Shown here: positions 10,300 to 23,247 of the stretch, piece after piece | Numbering within the stretch: the first letter of the stretch is position 1 | How the letters are laid out: each line of letters begins with the position of its first letter | NCBI GenBank assembly: GCA_964019695.1 | Contig: OZ026515.1 | Span: forward strand, 138,218,549-138,282,548 | DNA length: 64,000 bases | Direction of reading: 5' to 3' | DNA from: Loripinus fragilis | Lineage: Eukaryota > Mollusca > Bivalvia > Lucinida > Lucinidae | Made by a program: the position numbers and the translations under genes | The notes under the pieces: generated by a model | Database searches by the model: none | Told to the model about the DNA's origin: nothing | What the model saw: the letters and a program-made list of their open reading frames with translations, nothing else

Positions 10300-12990
10300 A
10301 TCTTCAAAATGTGATGCTTAAGGCTATCAAGTTAATTTTAATGTGACATTCAAGGGAATTGCATTTCAAGTTTTGAAAACTTAAATGTTTTTCAGGTATT
10401 TAAGAGGAAATTCTCTGTAGCCATTTTTGCGAAAAATGACTTTGACCCCTGGGTTACTTGACACTGTGCCACATCAAAGGTATTGGTGCTAGCAAACTTA
10501 AGTAAACATTTTTGTCAACCGATGACATGTATCTAAACAAATAAATAAAAATTGAATAATTGTTTGCTATGGTTTCCTTATGTTGCATGCTTTTCTGAGA
10601 TTTCCTTAACTTTTTTTGTTCAGTATATTTTGATAGTTGATAAAACATAAGCTGTTACTCCTTCTAACTGTCTCATCTTGGTGGTTAGAGTTATTTTAGC
10701 CACTAATACTCATGATATTGAAACTATCTATGTTATAACATAGACCTATCAGGCCACTAAAAGAGAAAATAGAGGAAATAGAATAAGACACCTTAGCGTT
10801 TTCCTAAATATGCAAAAAATGCTTTGCAGTCATAAGATGAGTCAGTACATGAGATGTTGATACTCATCGCATATGCGCAATAGCACAGGCTCTTCCGAGC
10901 CCTCGCTGCTCACCGATGCGATAAGCACCAAAATGCACTGGCTCATACTGCTATACAACATAGGCTTCGTATCTACGAGAGATGCTGAGACGCTTCTGAT
11001 ACACCCTATAAAGCCTACGTTTAAAGCAATAATTAGAAAGGGACCTCTCTGCCTGCCAGTGTTTTCTTATAAAAGTTTGGACCCAGATCAGGCCCGACTT
11101 TTTTGATCCAAACTGTTTGACAGAAGTTTGAAAAAAAACTTGACAGACGTCAAACATCATGAGATAGGCCTAACATGCGAAAAGTTCTGCTTCTCTGTCT
11201 GACATTCTCGAATGCCTCATAACAATTAAGCAGGCAATTGGAATTAAATATGCTATATTGACATGTGCTATAATTGCATGTCATTCCGTGATAGATAGGA
11301 TGTACAAGTCTAATATGTAATAATTGGAATAGTTTCTCGTGACTATCGGAGAACATCTCTTAGGAGTTGTTTCGTAACAGAAAGTCACTTTTACGTGAGG
11401 TGTGATATTGAATGAGTAATCGGGTACGTTTAACCTCCGCCACGAGCGTAGTTACCGTATAACGCATGAACCTTGATGCATCCCCAGGGGGTGGGTGAAC
11501 TCTTATTTTTTCTTCATACGTAGGCTCGGGCCTAGCAGTTACCTAACGGAGCCATTGGTATATTATTAGCTCACCTCGGAGCCTTTGGTTCAGGTGAGCT
11601 AAAGAGGTGTATGTCAATATCAAAGATTTATCTGTTTATTTTGGGTCGTATTTAAGGACATATACTCAAGCAAAAAAGATACGTCCTATTTTCATGGTAC
11701 TGTATCTTTTGATCCAATTAAGATGTCTCAGCAAAAAATATACCAAAATGCTTATCAAACGTCCGACACACAAAAGTTGGTAATTATTTGATTTTATCTT
11801 CTTATCTGGAAGAGTTATTGAACCTTAAGTGAAAACAGCTCATTCCACTTTCATCAGCAAGTCGATCATCAAAACGTGACACATTTTACGTTAAATGGCA
11901 ACCAGGAACGTCCAACGATGAAAAAACATTTAAAAATTCCAAATGTGCTTATTAAACGAGCAGCATTTCACTTCAAAATCGTTAATTTACGAAAGTAACT
12001 GAAATTACCTCCCTTTGCATTAAACAAATAACAATTTAAGAACCTCCGATTCTCCTTAAATTCACATTATTTTGACACCGTTTTTGCTTTAATTTGTTGT
12101 GCTTGTGTATGACAAACATTACACAAAGATAAAAATAAAAAAAAAACATGGCTGATGTCGGCCATCACACGTTCACTAAATCTGTGTTGTATACCCCACC
12201 CTTTACTGAAAAAAACGCACGTGAATTTCATGTATCAATTGTTTTAATGCTGATTAGTCTTAATCAATGTTAAAATGCTTGTGATGACAAAAAAGAAAAT
12301 CAAATTTGACCGACTCTGTTAAATATCAAAATGCTGGACCAAAAATGAATTTTCTGAGTGTCTTCGCCTACGCTCTTGGCCAATGTTTTGTGACGTCAGA
12401 GTATGTTGCAGATTAATGGTTGTGGTCGTAAAAGCAATTCATACAGCTAACCTTGATAACATCTTACTAGAGAGTTTGCTCAGTGAAGTTTTAATGTGCT
12501 TGAACTGTTCCGAATTATGGACACACAAGCTATTCATGTTGTGACTTTTGATTTTGAGGGTACTCGTGTTCTCTGAGTTGTCAGCGACTCTACTGGTTAT
12601 CAAATGAATTTCGTTTAGGTGCATAACGTTTCTAAATGATATCAGTGTGTAATGTAAAAAGTTGAATGAAATGCGTTTATACATTAAGAACTGGCAGACA
12701 TAAACGTCAAGCGGACATAACTTTATTGTTTCAGTATATTTTGACATAATCAATGGTTTCGTATCCGGAAGTAAGTGAACAAATGATTAACTTGTTATAA
12801 GAAATAGGATTTACCATTTACCTGCTAAACCTGGGTGAATCCTTTTTTGAAAGCAGTGTAGATCCAGATCAGCTGGCTTCTAACGAAGCCATCTGATCAG
12901 GATATACCATGTTTTCCACTGTGATTGAAAGTACATGCTTACAAATGGTATGTTACAGGCTAACAGAATAATAAATGGGAATTAGTAGCT
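10300..12990. other. non-coding stretch with small palindromes
   Basis: No gene recognised. Visible: a perfect palindrome TCTATGTTATAACATAGA near 10727; a repeat-like segment around 11065-11160 (GTTTGGACCCAGATCAGGC...); a hairpin AGCTCACCT ... AGGTGAGCT at 11568-11601; and AGTGTAGATCCAGATCAG ... CTGATCAGGAT near 12855-12905, a hairpin core also found in other elements. A 104-codon minus ORF at 12439-12753 shows no family features. Confidence 0.5.
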
Positions 12991-13779
12991 TTAACGCTGC
13001 ATAGTCTGTAACTTTTGATCTTTTAATTTTTGAAATAATGTTTCTATTTTTCAAGAACACAGTAAAAAACTAAAATTCAGGTATACATTATACCAATTTG
13101 CGTTAATCTTTACAAATTATCAGTATCAAAACAACACCATTTATGTTAAAACTTGACTGTCTATAATCACGAGTGGTAATGTCGTAAGGGGCGATCAAAA
13201 GTTATGCAAACGGTCGCCTTACGAGAGCGTCCAGATATGAGTGACGGTATGAAAATAAAACGAGCAAAACATGTAAGTTAGCAACTTCTACATTTATTTC
13301 AATGTTTGCAGATTAATATTCAGAAATCAGGCAATTATAATCCCAATAGTTATCATTTTTGTGTAATGGGAAGCAATAGCTGAAGTGGAAAACCGAGTAG
13401 TTAGTCTAAAAATAAATTTCTCCTGGAAGAGGGTGTGTTGATTTTTGGTTTTGATCTTAAATAAACATGGCTTAGGGGCTTTTTAACATGTTTACTGGCA
13501 GGTTAAGTGACACAAATATAGTTTACATGAATTTTCTTTCATGCCTTAATAATGTTTAGTCAAAATCGGGTTTAAAATGTTGACATAGACTAAATAGCAA
13601 AAAAAATCAACACTTACGACATTGACTCCCCCTTACGAGTCAGTTAACCCTTACGAGCCAGTATGGTAAACGCCCTTCATCTGATAGACAAGGGATTACT
13701 TTTAAGTGTCTGTTAAAAATTCTTGGTCTAGCGCTTGCACATTATCCATACATGATAGAGGGTCTCAGTGGGGTACCAT

Positions 13780-14740
13780 TGAAATCGCTAATCAGTAAAA
13801 TTTTGGGCCCCATAGATCGCTAATTGTCCCCCGCCTTTTCGAAGAAAAGCGGAGGGACATAGTTTTCGGCATTCCGTCCTTCCGTCCTTCCGTCCTTCCG
13901 TCCCCCTAATATAGTAGGTACCTTGTGTGCGCAACTCCTCCTACAGTTTTATGCCGATTCTTTCGAAACTTTACAGATGTTTTAGTCATGGTCTGAAGAT
14001 ATGCATGTGGTTTGGATATTATCCTGAGATTATTTTTTGTCACTTTTTTCGCAATTTGAACTTAGTCATTTTTAGGCGTTTTTACTATCAAAGTGAAAAG
14101 ATAGTGGGTACCTTGTGTGCGCAACTCCTCCTACAGTTTTATATCGATTCTTTTGAAACTTCACAGGTGTTTTGTACATGGTCTGAAGATATGCATGTGG
14201 TTTGGATATATTCCTCAGATTATTTTTTAACACTTTTTCCGCCAGTTGAACTTAGCCATTTTTCTGACATTTTTACTATCAAAGTGAATGGATAGTGGGT
14301 ACCTTGTGTGCGCATCTCCTCCTACAGTTTTATATTGATTCTTTTGAAACTTCACAGGTGTTTTGGACATGGTCTGAAGATATGCATGTGGTTTGGATAT
14401 AATCCTCAAATTATTTTTTATCACTTTTTCTGCTATTTTAACTTAGGCATTTTTCTGGCGTTTTTACTGTCAAAGTTAATGGATACTGGGTACCTTGTGT
14501 GCGCAACTCCTCCTACAGTTTTATGCCGATTCTTTTGAAACTTTACAGATGTTTTTGTCATGATCTGAAGATCACTTTTTCTGCTATCATTTAAATAATA
14601 AACAATAATGGCGGGGGACATAAATTCTCTGAATTTGCTTGTTTGTAAAGTTATGCCCACAAATCGCCAATTAGTAAAATTGAGGCCCCCAAATCGCTAA
14701 TCAGTTAAATTTTGGCCACAGAAATCAGTAAATTTTAGGC
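13780..14740. repeat. AAATCGCTAATCAGTAAAAT minisatellite, interrupted
   Basis: Degenerate units of about 30 bp (AATCGCTAATCAGTAAAATT, then TTGGGCCCC) occur at 13785-13826 and again at 14655-14745, separated by the element at 13827-14613. This looks like a minisatellite split by insertion. Confidence 0.65.
13827..14613. mobile_element. element with TGTCCCCCGCC ends and 190-bp tandem core
   Basis: Left end TGTCCCCCGCCTTTTCGAAG, right end GGCGGGGGACA, inverted. After a (TTCCGTCC)n microsatellite the body is about 3.5 tandem units of about 190 bp (starts near 13913, 14100, 14291, 14482), each beginning GGTACCTTGTGTGCGCA. Microsatellite plus tandem core between short ends recalls the 'pearl'-like elements described from bivalves; the assignment is tentative. 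Confidence 0.7.
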
Positions 14741-15344
14741 CCAAAGATCAGTAGCCTGTCTGGAGGCATTTACGTTGGGGTATAGGAAAGAGTTTGGTTG
14801 TGGTGTTGCACTCAGATTCGCTGCAATTGCATTTTTAGCTCTGTTCAAATCATTGCATGTTAAAATACCAGGTTACGTAGCGAAATCGCTTGGGATACAC
14901 CACCACCTGATAATGACCTACACGTCCAGTGGAAGGTGTGTGAGGGGGGGGCATCTATGTTCATTGTTTTAGGCTAAATTATCAGCCACTGACTACTTTG
15001 CTTCACACCCCTTCCTCAAGATATATGTATCAAACATGCCCCAAAACATTTAAACTTGAGTATACTCCACCTCCGAAACTATTTCCAGTCTTAGCCTTAG
15101 CCTATGGGTGGACCAAACATGACCCCCCCCCCCAAAAAAAAAAAAAAACAAATCCCATTTAGTAGCAACCCACACACCCCTCCCACCCCCAGCGAAAACA
15201 AAGCAAACAAAAAAAAGATTAAATAAAGAAAATCAACAAGTGAAAACATGCACATTGGTTTGGGTGGTGGAGGGGGGGTATATTGAAAAGTTTCTGTCTA
15301 CAGTATTAGTTCCCCCTCAACTATACATTTCTAGCACGCACGCC

Positions 15345-15360
15345 ACCGCACACACACACA

Positions 15361-15440
<80 letters not shown>
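15345..15440. repeat. (CA)n microsatellite
   Basis: About 95 bases of nearly pure CA dinucleotide. A short ORF of TH repeats across it is an artefact. Confidence 0.97.
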
Positions 15441-15441
<1 letters not shown>

Positions 15442-15589
15442 AATAAAGCTTACCCCCTGCCCCAAAGTATTCCTATCTACCTTAACCTTAATGAGAGCCT
15501 AAAATGACCAAACATTTCCATTCAATGGCAAACCCCTCCCCCCACCCCTACACCTCACACGCACAATTATAATACTATTCAAAATTTCG

Positions 15590-15722
15590 TTGATCTGGAA
15601 ATCGGGTTGAACCAATGACAAGCAATCAATCAAGTATTTGTTTGAAGCCACAACGCAGTGCCTTTGCTGAGGCTCGAACCCACAACCCCTTGAGCTCGCC
15701 AATAAGTCACCGCGCTCTTCAA
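15590..15722 (-). mobile_element. SINE relic (tRNA head on minus strand)
   Basis: Read on the minus strand: GAAGAGCGCGGTGACTTATT, then GTGGGTTCGAGCCTCA (B box), then GGCACTGCGTTGTGG. Same family as the SINE at 32798-33005, degenerate and truncated. Confidence 0.65.
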
Positions 15723-16896
15723 TATAATCAACTTGGAATTGAGCCATACCATGCGAAAGTGCGTCTTAGGGATTTCTAGGCAGACGAGGTAAAATTCAAA
15801 CCAGCCTCCTCAGCCACAGAAACAAGCTGCATCATTGACATTCTAGTTTTAGCATGATTAGGCTGGCTTTAACATCAGTAGATATCCTGCTATCAAAGAA
15901 GCGAAATAATGGATGCTGTTCAGACTGCAGCAGGCAAGCTGATCTGCGCCTTTGTTGGTCGCAATTGACAATAAGCAGGTTTCACATGACGAGGATAAAT
16001 TGAATTTATATCAGTGACACGTCGTGCATCACAACGAGAATACTTTCTAAAACTTATCTGTTCTACTTTTCTCTTTGAACTATCCAAGTGTATTTGTCTT
16101 GTAAGGAGCAATCGTACCGTTAGGGGCAACCAATGTCGTAAGGGGTAATGGGGACCAAAAACTCGTCGCAAACACAACGTGACGTCAAGAAGATGGTGTG
16201 TACGGCTTATGCTTGAAAAATAAGTTGGAAAGGATATGATGTTTTACAAAAATAAAGCATTTAAGAACATTATTGAACAGAACACCTTAATTAGCAACCA
16301 CAAAAATGATATTATGCGTACACCTTACTCAGGCGAAAGTATATCATTCGTTAGATGTAAACTTTCTTACGTCAGTTTCTTTTGCCTCTTGTACAGAAAT
16401 GGACATTATTGGGAATAGCATTCTCCGTTTCCTTATATTAGCTCCAAAAAGGGTAAAAACAGTTAAATCAGGACTACTCACATAGCTGATTCCATTGTTT
16501 ATTGCTCCCGTAGCTCATGTCCGGATGATCTCGTAAAGAGTTTATTTGCATAACCGTTCGATTGCCCCTTACGACATTACCACCCGTGATAATTATTGGA
16601 GGGACGCAAATAATTACCAACAAGAGAAAAAACACCTGTTTTATTAGATAATTCACTTTTCCATGCAGTTTTCAGCTATAGTGAACAGATTTATTGTGAA
16701 AAGTTAACTTAATCCTGCTTTTACAAATGATTTAAAAAGAAAAGACAATTTTTCGAAAAATGTTCATAGTTACAGACTTAGTCTCTTTAAAGTGGCAATA
16801 GTCGGTGACAAAACCGTCAGTACACTACCATTGTTGTAGGGCTAAAATACGTTCGTAGAACAGGGTATTTAGCTTAAACAAGAAACATAACTTATA

Positions 16897-17933
16897 CTAG
16901 AGGACTTTGAAAACGCATCACCATATTTTTGCACTTTTCTTGCAAACCGTATATGCGATTGAAAAGTTACTCGCAGGTTTTAATGTGCAACCCAGAATTG
17001 GTATGAATCAGTCGTTAATTTGACTGAACTATCACGCGACGCTGTTGATGACGTCACATGGGTACATACAACATCCAGTGCCTCTGCACAGTTAAATGAA
17101 GCTTTTTGATTAGTTTTATGTTTAAACTGCGGCGTGTATGACACCATATCACCAAAAGAGTTTATAGGCTTTTTCTAATTAAAAGTAATTGATAACTTCA
17201 ATATTAAGAAAATAAACGTCAAATTTGAACATCGATTTAAAGCTCCTTTTTTAGAAACATCTCCATAAGCTACCTTTATGCACGCTTTCATAACTGATAT
17301 CGACAACATACACTGGCAGTCATGTGAGGGAGACGTTTTGATGTAAATCATGGCAGGAGATCTGCTGTCATGTGATCGAGAACGTCTTAAAAATTACGTT
17401 AACGTCACCTGCACAACACAAAAGACGCGTGATTCAAGCGCAATTTATGCATCATCTGTCATTTGTGTATGCCCTTAGCCTCTTCCAATAAAACCAGACG
17501 TAAAAAATCGAAACTTTGAAAGGCCCAATACGTTGAATTGTATTACTTGACTATTGTAATCAGGGTGGGTGGGGTGCGTCGGTGTTTTCAAAGGGGTGTA
17601 ATTTTTAGCATACAAAACTGTCAATTCATTTCTAATCGTTCAATGATGAATTTGCAATCGCGAAAGAAGCAAAAGGCGCAAATCTGTTGCGTGAGGAATC
17701 AAAACTAACGCGTGTTAACTTGCAGCTGAATTTGTGTCCTTCAAAATCGACCACCCCTGTCTAAAAACGGATACTTTTTCAATACCTTAAAATAAACTTA
17801 CAACCATAAATTTTCTAGGCCACACTACGAGATGGTCAGACTATGATATGCAATAACAATTATCTCGCTGACATTCTCTGGATTTGTGAAATAAAGGATT
17901 TAATCTGGGTGATGCGTTTTCAAAGTCCTTGAG
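16897..17933. mobile_element. 1.04-kb TIR element, GGACTTTGAAAACGCATCACC
   Basis: Ends CTAGAGGACTTTGAAAACGC and CTCAAGGACTTTGAAAACGC (each read inward) form inverted repeats of about 28 bp, flanked by TA on both sides. It contains no coding region. It is separated by fewer than 20 bases from the next element. Confidence 0.85.
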
Positions 17934-17951
17934 TATATTTAGTTATATATA

Positions 17952-18818
17952 CTATGCACAATAAGTTTAGCAATTTCTTATGTTTCGCATCTTTATGTGC
18001 TCATCGTTGCGCAATGTCGAACAATTTCAAATGCAATGACGAGAACAGGATCTTAGGCGAATGAAACCGCGAATTTACATACGCCATCCTTTGAATAGGG
18101 ATTTGGGGAGAGCAAGAATTGCAGGAGGGGTCAGTAAGCAAAAATGACATCCGTTGTAAGTAATACTAAATGATAAGCATGTGATTTTTCGTTTGGTGGT
18201 GTTACATCTTCCTCATGCATCATATGCATATGAAAACTATTGGTTGTGTGATAGATGTGATAGAGATTCCATGCTGAACAAATCAGCTGCCATCAATGAC
18301 GTCAAAACTTAGCCCACATTTGAGTACACTTCTAATGTTAATTGGCGTGCCAATTCAACAGAGACTAAGTTTTCAAAGATGTCATAGGCTTACAATGTAA
18401 TTGATCTTATGGTTTATTAAAACCTTAAGTTGCCGTAAAATGGTGCGACGCATTTGCGAGATAATGTTGACGTTAGATTTAATCGTTCGGCTCAAATTGT
18501 GAAAACTTGGTCCTTTATTTCTCTTAGACAGTTCAGAAAATTGCAGCATTTGCTATGCTTATTTTGGTTTCAGTGACCAAACATTCGCTTGAAAATGTTT
18601 TTGACTTCCCCCAATGATCAGAAATACCCACGTTACCCGCCTGCCTTAAAACTTAACGTCTCTTTAGCATGGCCGCTGCGTTTGGTAATTCAATATTTTT
18701 TAATGGAAATTCTTGTCAGATGTTCGGCGCTTGTATCTAAATGACAGCAAATAAAACTTGAGATATGATGTGGATGGGCTCACCAATACAAAACAATAGC
18801 AAAACTTATTGTGCATAG
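17952..18818. mobile_element. TIR element F, copy 1 (867 bp)
   Basis: Ends CTATGCACAATAAGTTTAGC and its inverted partner, TA on both sides. Strongly similar over its length to 37375-38369, but lacks about 145 bases present there (at about 18490 here). No coding potential. Confidence 0.88.
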
Positions 18819-18819
18819 T

Positions 18820-19860
18820 ATATAATGCAAACGTTTATAAGGTCTAACATATGTTTATGTGACAAAACAAAGGTGTATGATCCTCAAAGATAGATAGTAC
18901 GTGTTTTCCCTACCATGGATTTTCGCAGGAGTAACGTATGTTAAGATAGCAATTATTGCTTCTTAGAATATGAGACGGTTGCACCCTGTACCATTTACAA
19001 CCTGCTACATACGTTATCCTATTCGGTTCTAAAATGGTCAGTTTAAACTGCTAATTTCATAAGTACCATCGGTTAGATATAAAATATGGATACATTTTAG
19101 TGCTGCTACAACATTAACGGATTTTTTATGTATGTTGACCTTTTCAGCAGCCCAAAGCCATTGTGCTAAGTATAAAACAACAACCATCAAAAAGAGGAGT
19201 TTTGATTTGACCTTTTACTCAAAGGTCATACATGTAGCGGTAATTTGAAAAATTCATTGTCTACACACCATTAGCAATCGGTGTGCTAAATATAAACTCA
19301 CTCCTTCAAAAATATCAATCAGAGGAGATGACAAATCCCACGACCTCAAGTTAACGCTAAGTAGCACAAACTGATAGCCAAGGATGAGATAATGCGTGTT
19401 CACCACAACCTATAATAGTAAAGCAAATATGAAGTAATGCCTTGATTGAGAATCTTAATACATTAAAGGGAGGTACAATGTGTGCCAAAGAGTAAGCATT
19501 GCAGAGCAATCACACTAGCAAACATCGCAACATTTAGATATGATATATATCCATACCAAGTATTATCGAACTTTCTCAAAATAAATGAAAATAATTAAAA
19601 TCACTAAGTTTATTCCTTTGAAATTATCCCTGGGAAATAATAGGCAAGTGGCTAAAACCTGAATTTTGGCCTTGGGCGGACTGAATGTAAATGAAAGACA
19701 CTGCTGCTGTTAGCAATCAGTGGTGCATGCAGGTCAAATTCTTGGGCGGTGCAATTTTGTTTGATCCCTGGTTTACTCAGTACAATGTCAAAGGTCATTA
19801 AGTACACATTTGTATAAAAAAAAATCTAACAAAATCAATGATACTATGACAAGGAAAAGT
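18820..19860. other. non-coding stretch
   Basis: AT-rich, no ORF of note. A pair of loosely similar segments (ACACATGTAGCGGTAA..., GCAATCGGTGTGCTAAATATAAA and GCCATTGTGCTAAGTATAAAAC) occurs near 19155-19300. Confidence 0.4.
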
Positions 19861-22270
19861 GATAAAATCAGCTTGAACTTGGTAAGGGGGTGGTTAAAGG
19901 CCCAAAATATATATCCATTTCATCTTGTGGTCCTATATGAAAATTATCTCATTTGCATATTCATGAATATTAATGAATACTTAAAAATGAGGTCAAAACC
20001 ATTGGAAACACTAGTATCCCTTGAGTGATAGACCTACATTGAACCCCTAGCATTTCTTATTGATATCAAATGTTTAAATAAGGCCATCTTAAGGCAAAAT
20101 ATTATGTTCCTCAAATAATAAATTTATTTGGTTGTGTGAAATTGCTTGGTTTCCATGACAACCCATTATGCGATTTCGAAGAATGGTTGGGGGTTATATA
20201 ATAATACTTATATCTCAGCAGCATCTCGTTATAGAGTACTAAACTTGGTATCAAATTTATCCAAAAGCATAGCACTTTTACTTGCTGGTCGGATATGCAA
20301 ATTACCGAATTAGAATATTCATTAATTCCAATGAAAACATTAGAAATTTATGAAAATTGCGGAAATTTCAAGGTGGTTTACTTACAAAATTACTCCTATC
20401 TGTGTTGATAATTGCCCTATAGTAACAAATTTGTTACCAAAGTAATGCTACATCATAGTACTCTTACCTTATGTGGAGATATGAAAACAAATTTGTTTGA
20501 ATATTCATAAATTAAATTAAAACATTAGAAACTAATGAACAAATTATGGATACGTCAAGGGGTATACTTGCAAAATTACTCATATCTCACTTGATAGTTG
20601 CACTACAGTATCAAGATTGATATCACAGTAATGCCCAGACATAGTACTCTTATCTTATGGTTAGATACTAAAGAAATATGATTTTGATATTTATTAATTG
20701 TAATGAAACTCTTAGAAATAAATGAAAAATCGCAGTAAAGAAGGAGATATACTATCTAAATTTCTCATATCTCACTTATTAATTACTCTAAAGTAGTAAA
20801 CTGGGTATCAAAGTACTAACAAGACATGGTACTTTTATCATATGGGCAGATTAAAAATAATCTACTTTGTTTAGTCATGAATTTTGATAAAAACATTAAA
20901 AATGAGGGGAAAATGTGGAGAAAATCAAGGGGCTGTACTTACAAAATTACTCATTTCTGTGTTACTTTATAACTTAGAGTAGCATACTTTACATCATAAA
21001 GACACCATTATCTTGGCTTTGATTTCGTACCAACCTTAGAAGATTAATTGAGATATGTGCAATTTTATAGGTGCACCTCAATTAATTTTTCTTCTTTTTT
21101 TCTATCAAATGTTTTGTTTTTATTGATGATATACAATATATCAATCACTTGGTAAAACATGCCTTTTCTAGGCATTAAGTTGGTAGAAAATTGATACTCT
21201 ATGTCAGAAAGCAACTGAGATATATGAAGTTTTATAAGTATTCCCCTTTGATTTTACCACAATTTTTCGTAAATTTATAATGTTTTCATTAATATTCATG
21301 AATATTCAAATGGCTTTGTTTTCATATCAGCCTTAACGGTAAGGGGATATGTCATATCGCAACCTTGATATCAAGTTTGGCCCTCTAAGGCAATTATTAA
21401 CGGAGATATGAGTAATATTGTAAGCATACCACCTTATTTTTTCCGTAATTTATTATTCCTTTCTAATGTTTTCATTGAAATTCATGAATATTCGAAAAAG
21501 ATAATTTACATGTCCTACCAGTAAGTAAAAGTGAATTGTCTTTGAAAGAATTTGATACCTAGTTCAGCATTCTAGGATAAGTTGCTGCTCAGATTAGTTT
21601 ATTTTTGTAACAACATCCCCATTCTTTAAAATAGCATAGCATGTTACCACGGATACCAAGCAATTTTACACAGCCATAATGAATTTATCATTGGGAAACC
21701 GATAATGTTTTGCCTTTAAGGGACTTCATTTTACCATTTGACGTTAATAAAAATGTTCCTAGGGGCTCAATGTAAGTCTAAATACACATTGGGGTACTAG
21801 TTTATCCAATTGTTTTGTCCTATTTTTTAAGTTTTCATTAACATCCATGAGTATGCAAATGAGATAATTTCCATATATGGCCCTTTAGATGAAAGGATGT
21901 GTAAAATTGCATCAATGATGATATAGAACATGCAACAATGGTGGTTTGATGATATTTTTGGGCTGAAATTAAGTAGCCTTTGAGATATAATTGATTTTGT
22001 TGGTATATCACCATTCTTGTGAAAAGCGTTATGGGTTGCCAGGGCAACCATACATTTTCAAACAGCCCAACTCGGTCTATTTATGGTGAATTTTCTCCCA
22101 TTCAGGGGGTCCCAGGAAATAATTTGGCACCAATTCAAAATTGTCCTTGGGGTTAAAGGTAGGTCAAATTAGATCCTGAGGTAGTCGGTTTGAGGCCAAA
22201 ATCAGTTTATTAATGATGTTTGTTTATTTATTGATAGTCTTGAATATGCAAATGAAGTAATTTCGAATAC
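19860..22270. repeat. 2.4-kb imperfect palindrome of about 190-bp units
   Basis: Left arm (19860-20990) is made of degenerate units of about 190 bp, each with a phrase like TGAATATTCATNAATT, AACATTAGAAA, ACTTACAAAATTACTC and ATATCTCA. The right arm (21080-22260) carries the same phrases reversed (GTAATTTATTATTCC, CTAATGTTTTCATTG, ATTCATGAATATTCG). The first and last units also match: TTGCTTGGTTTCCATGACAA at 20146 and GTTACCACGGATACCAAGCA at 21644. No coding sequence. Confidence 0.75.
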
Positions 22271-22299
22271 CACCACTAGATGGATAGGCTTATCAAATT

Positions 22300-22700
22300 A
22301 TATCTAAAATATTTGTTAAGAAGTTAACCGAACAAAACTATTTAACAAAATTTCAATGATTTTATAGGATGTAGTTGAAAATGTAACGTAAATGACACCA
22401 TAATGGGCCTAAATAGCTTAGACAAACATCAATATATCCAAGAAATTAACTGTTTTTGCATATCACATGACTGTTTAGCCAATTTGAATAGTTAAAGTAC
22501 TTAACAGCCTTGATTACATATTTGTGTTGTTGTTTTTTTAAATGATGGGTAACGTAATTAACACGCTGTAACACCGTAATGCCTTAGCCACCAGAGGGCT
22601 TAAATGTTCCAAAAGCTCGTCAGATGATACACTTTAAGAAAAACATGGTCTTCAAAATTCCCCTGGGGGGGTAGCAAAACCCTTAGTAGCTTATGGCCTA
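22300..22700. repeat. CCCCTGGGGG terminus repeat, copy 1
   Basis: GATGTAGTTGAAAATGTAAC, AAGAAATTAACTGTTTTTGC, ATGACTGTTTAGCCAA, AACACGCTGTAACACC and the final CCCCTGGGGG...AGCAAAACCCTTAGTAGCTTA are repeated at 30400-30790. It contains several GTAACGTA words. Confidence 0.8.
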
Positions 22701-23247
22701 TTACCGACCACAAGTTGGTCAAAATCAAATATATATATGATAAATATATATTAAAGGTGTATGTTTTCTGTATGTAGCTCTGATGTCCATTATATTCAGC
22801 GGAGCAGAACGGGATTGCATTTTTTGGGAGAGAATATTATAAGGAACATAAATGTGAATTATTTTGAACTTGAGCCAGTGATTCAGGGTAATATGTGTTT
22901 TAAAGAAAAGATTTTAAAAGCACGACAAATTACAAAAACGTACGATGGACGCCAGGCGCTATTCAAAGACGAAGACCCGTCACAAAAGCTCACCCAAAAG
23001 CAGTTTATGCTAAGGTGAGCCATAAAACATCAAAATGAAATGTGCACCCATCAAAGATTCAGATTTTCCGTGGCATTCTGTTCCCAGTCTGATCTTAGTA
23101 TCCGATATCCAGCATATAGAAACAATGATCTCTCAAGTACAATTAAGGACTAAGCAGAGACTTTGATCTAATAAACTGAAGCACATGTTGATCTAAATCT
23201 TTAAATTCGTAGGGCGCATAAGGTTGGTTATGTAATGCGCTGCTGTT
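22701..23247. other. non-coding, 3' flank of the host gene
   Basis: No repeat or gene identified. The part nearest 23247 would be the 3' untranslated region of the three-exon gene. Confidence 0.4.

Larger units (their letters stand above)
13168..16588. mobile_element. 3.4-kb TIR element, GTAATGTCGTAAGGGG family
   Basis: Terminal inverted repeats CACGAGTGGTAATGTCGTAA and CACGGGTGGTAATGTCGTAA (read from each end) and a 5-bp target duplication ATAAT (13163-13167, 16589-16593). Removing the element and one ATAAT restores TCTATAATTATTGG, identical to the unoccupied site in the 54.7-kb MITE. Subterminal zones repeat CCTTACGA/TCGTAAGG (13195-13215, 13635-13660, 16110-16150). No transposase is recognisable. 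It carries a satellite element, a CA microsatellite and a SINE relic. Confidence 0.88.
12991..16790. mobile_element. TTAA-flanked MITE, copy C, split by a later insertion
   Basis: Left part 12991-13167 and right part 16594-16790 together match the intact copies at 54681-55054 and 60842-61216. The ends are TTAA followed by a GCTGCATAGTCTGTAAC-like terminus and, at the other end, ...GACTTAGTCTC next to TTAA. The TTAA flanks in all three copies suggest a piggyBac-type non-autonomous element. Confidence 0.85.

Noticed and set aside
10873..11106. Plus ORF containing KSLDPDQARLF as a protein gene
   Set aside because: The string resembles a spurious peptide from a dispersed repeat seen in other invertebrates; there is no supporting context.
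12439..12753. 104-codon minus-strand ORF
   Set aside because: No signal peptide, motif, splice context or repeat copy supports it; AT-rich sequence gives such ORFs by chance.
15240..15446. ORF ending in Thr-His repeats
   Set aside because: It is the translation of a CA microsatellite.
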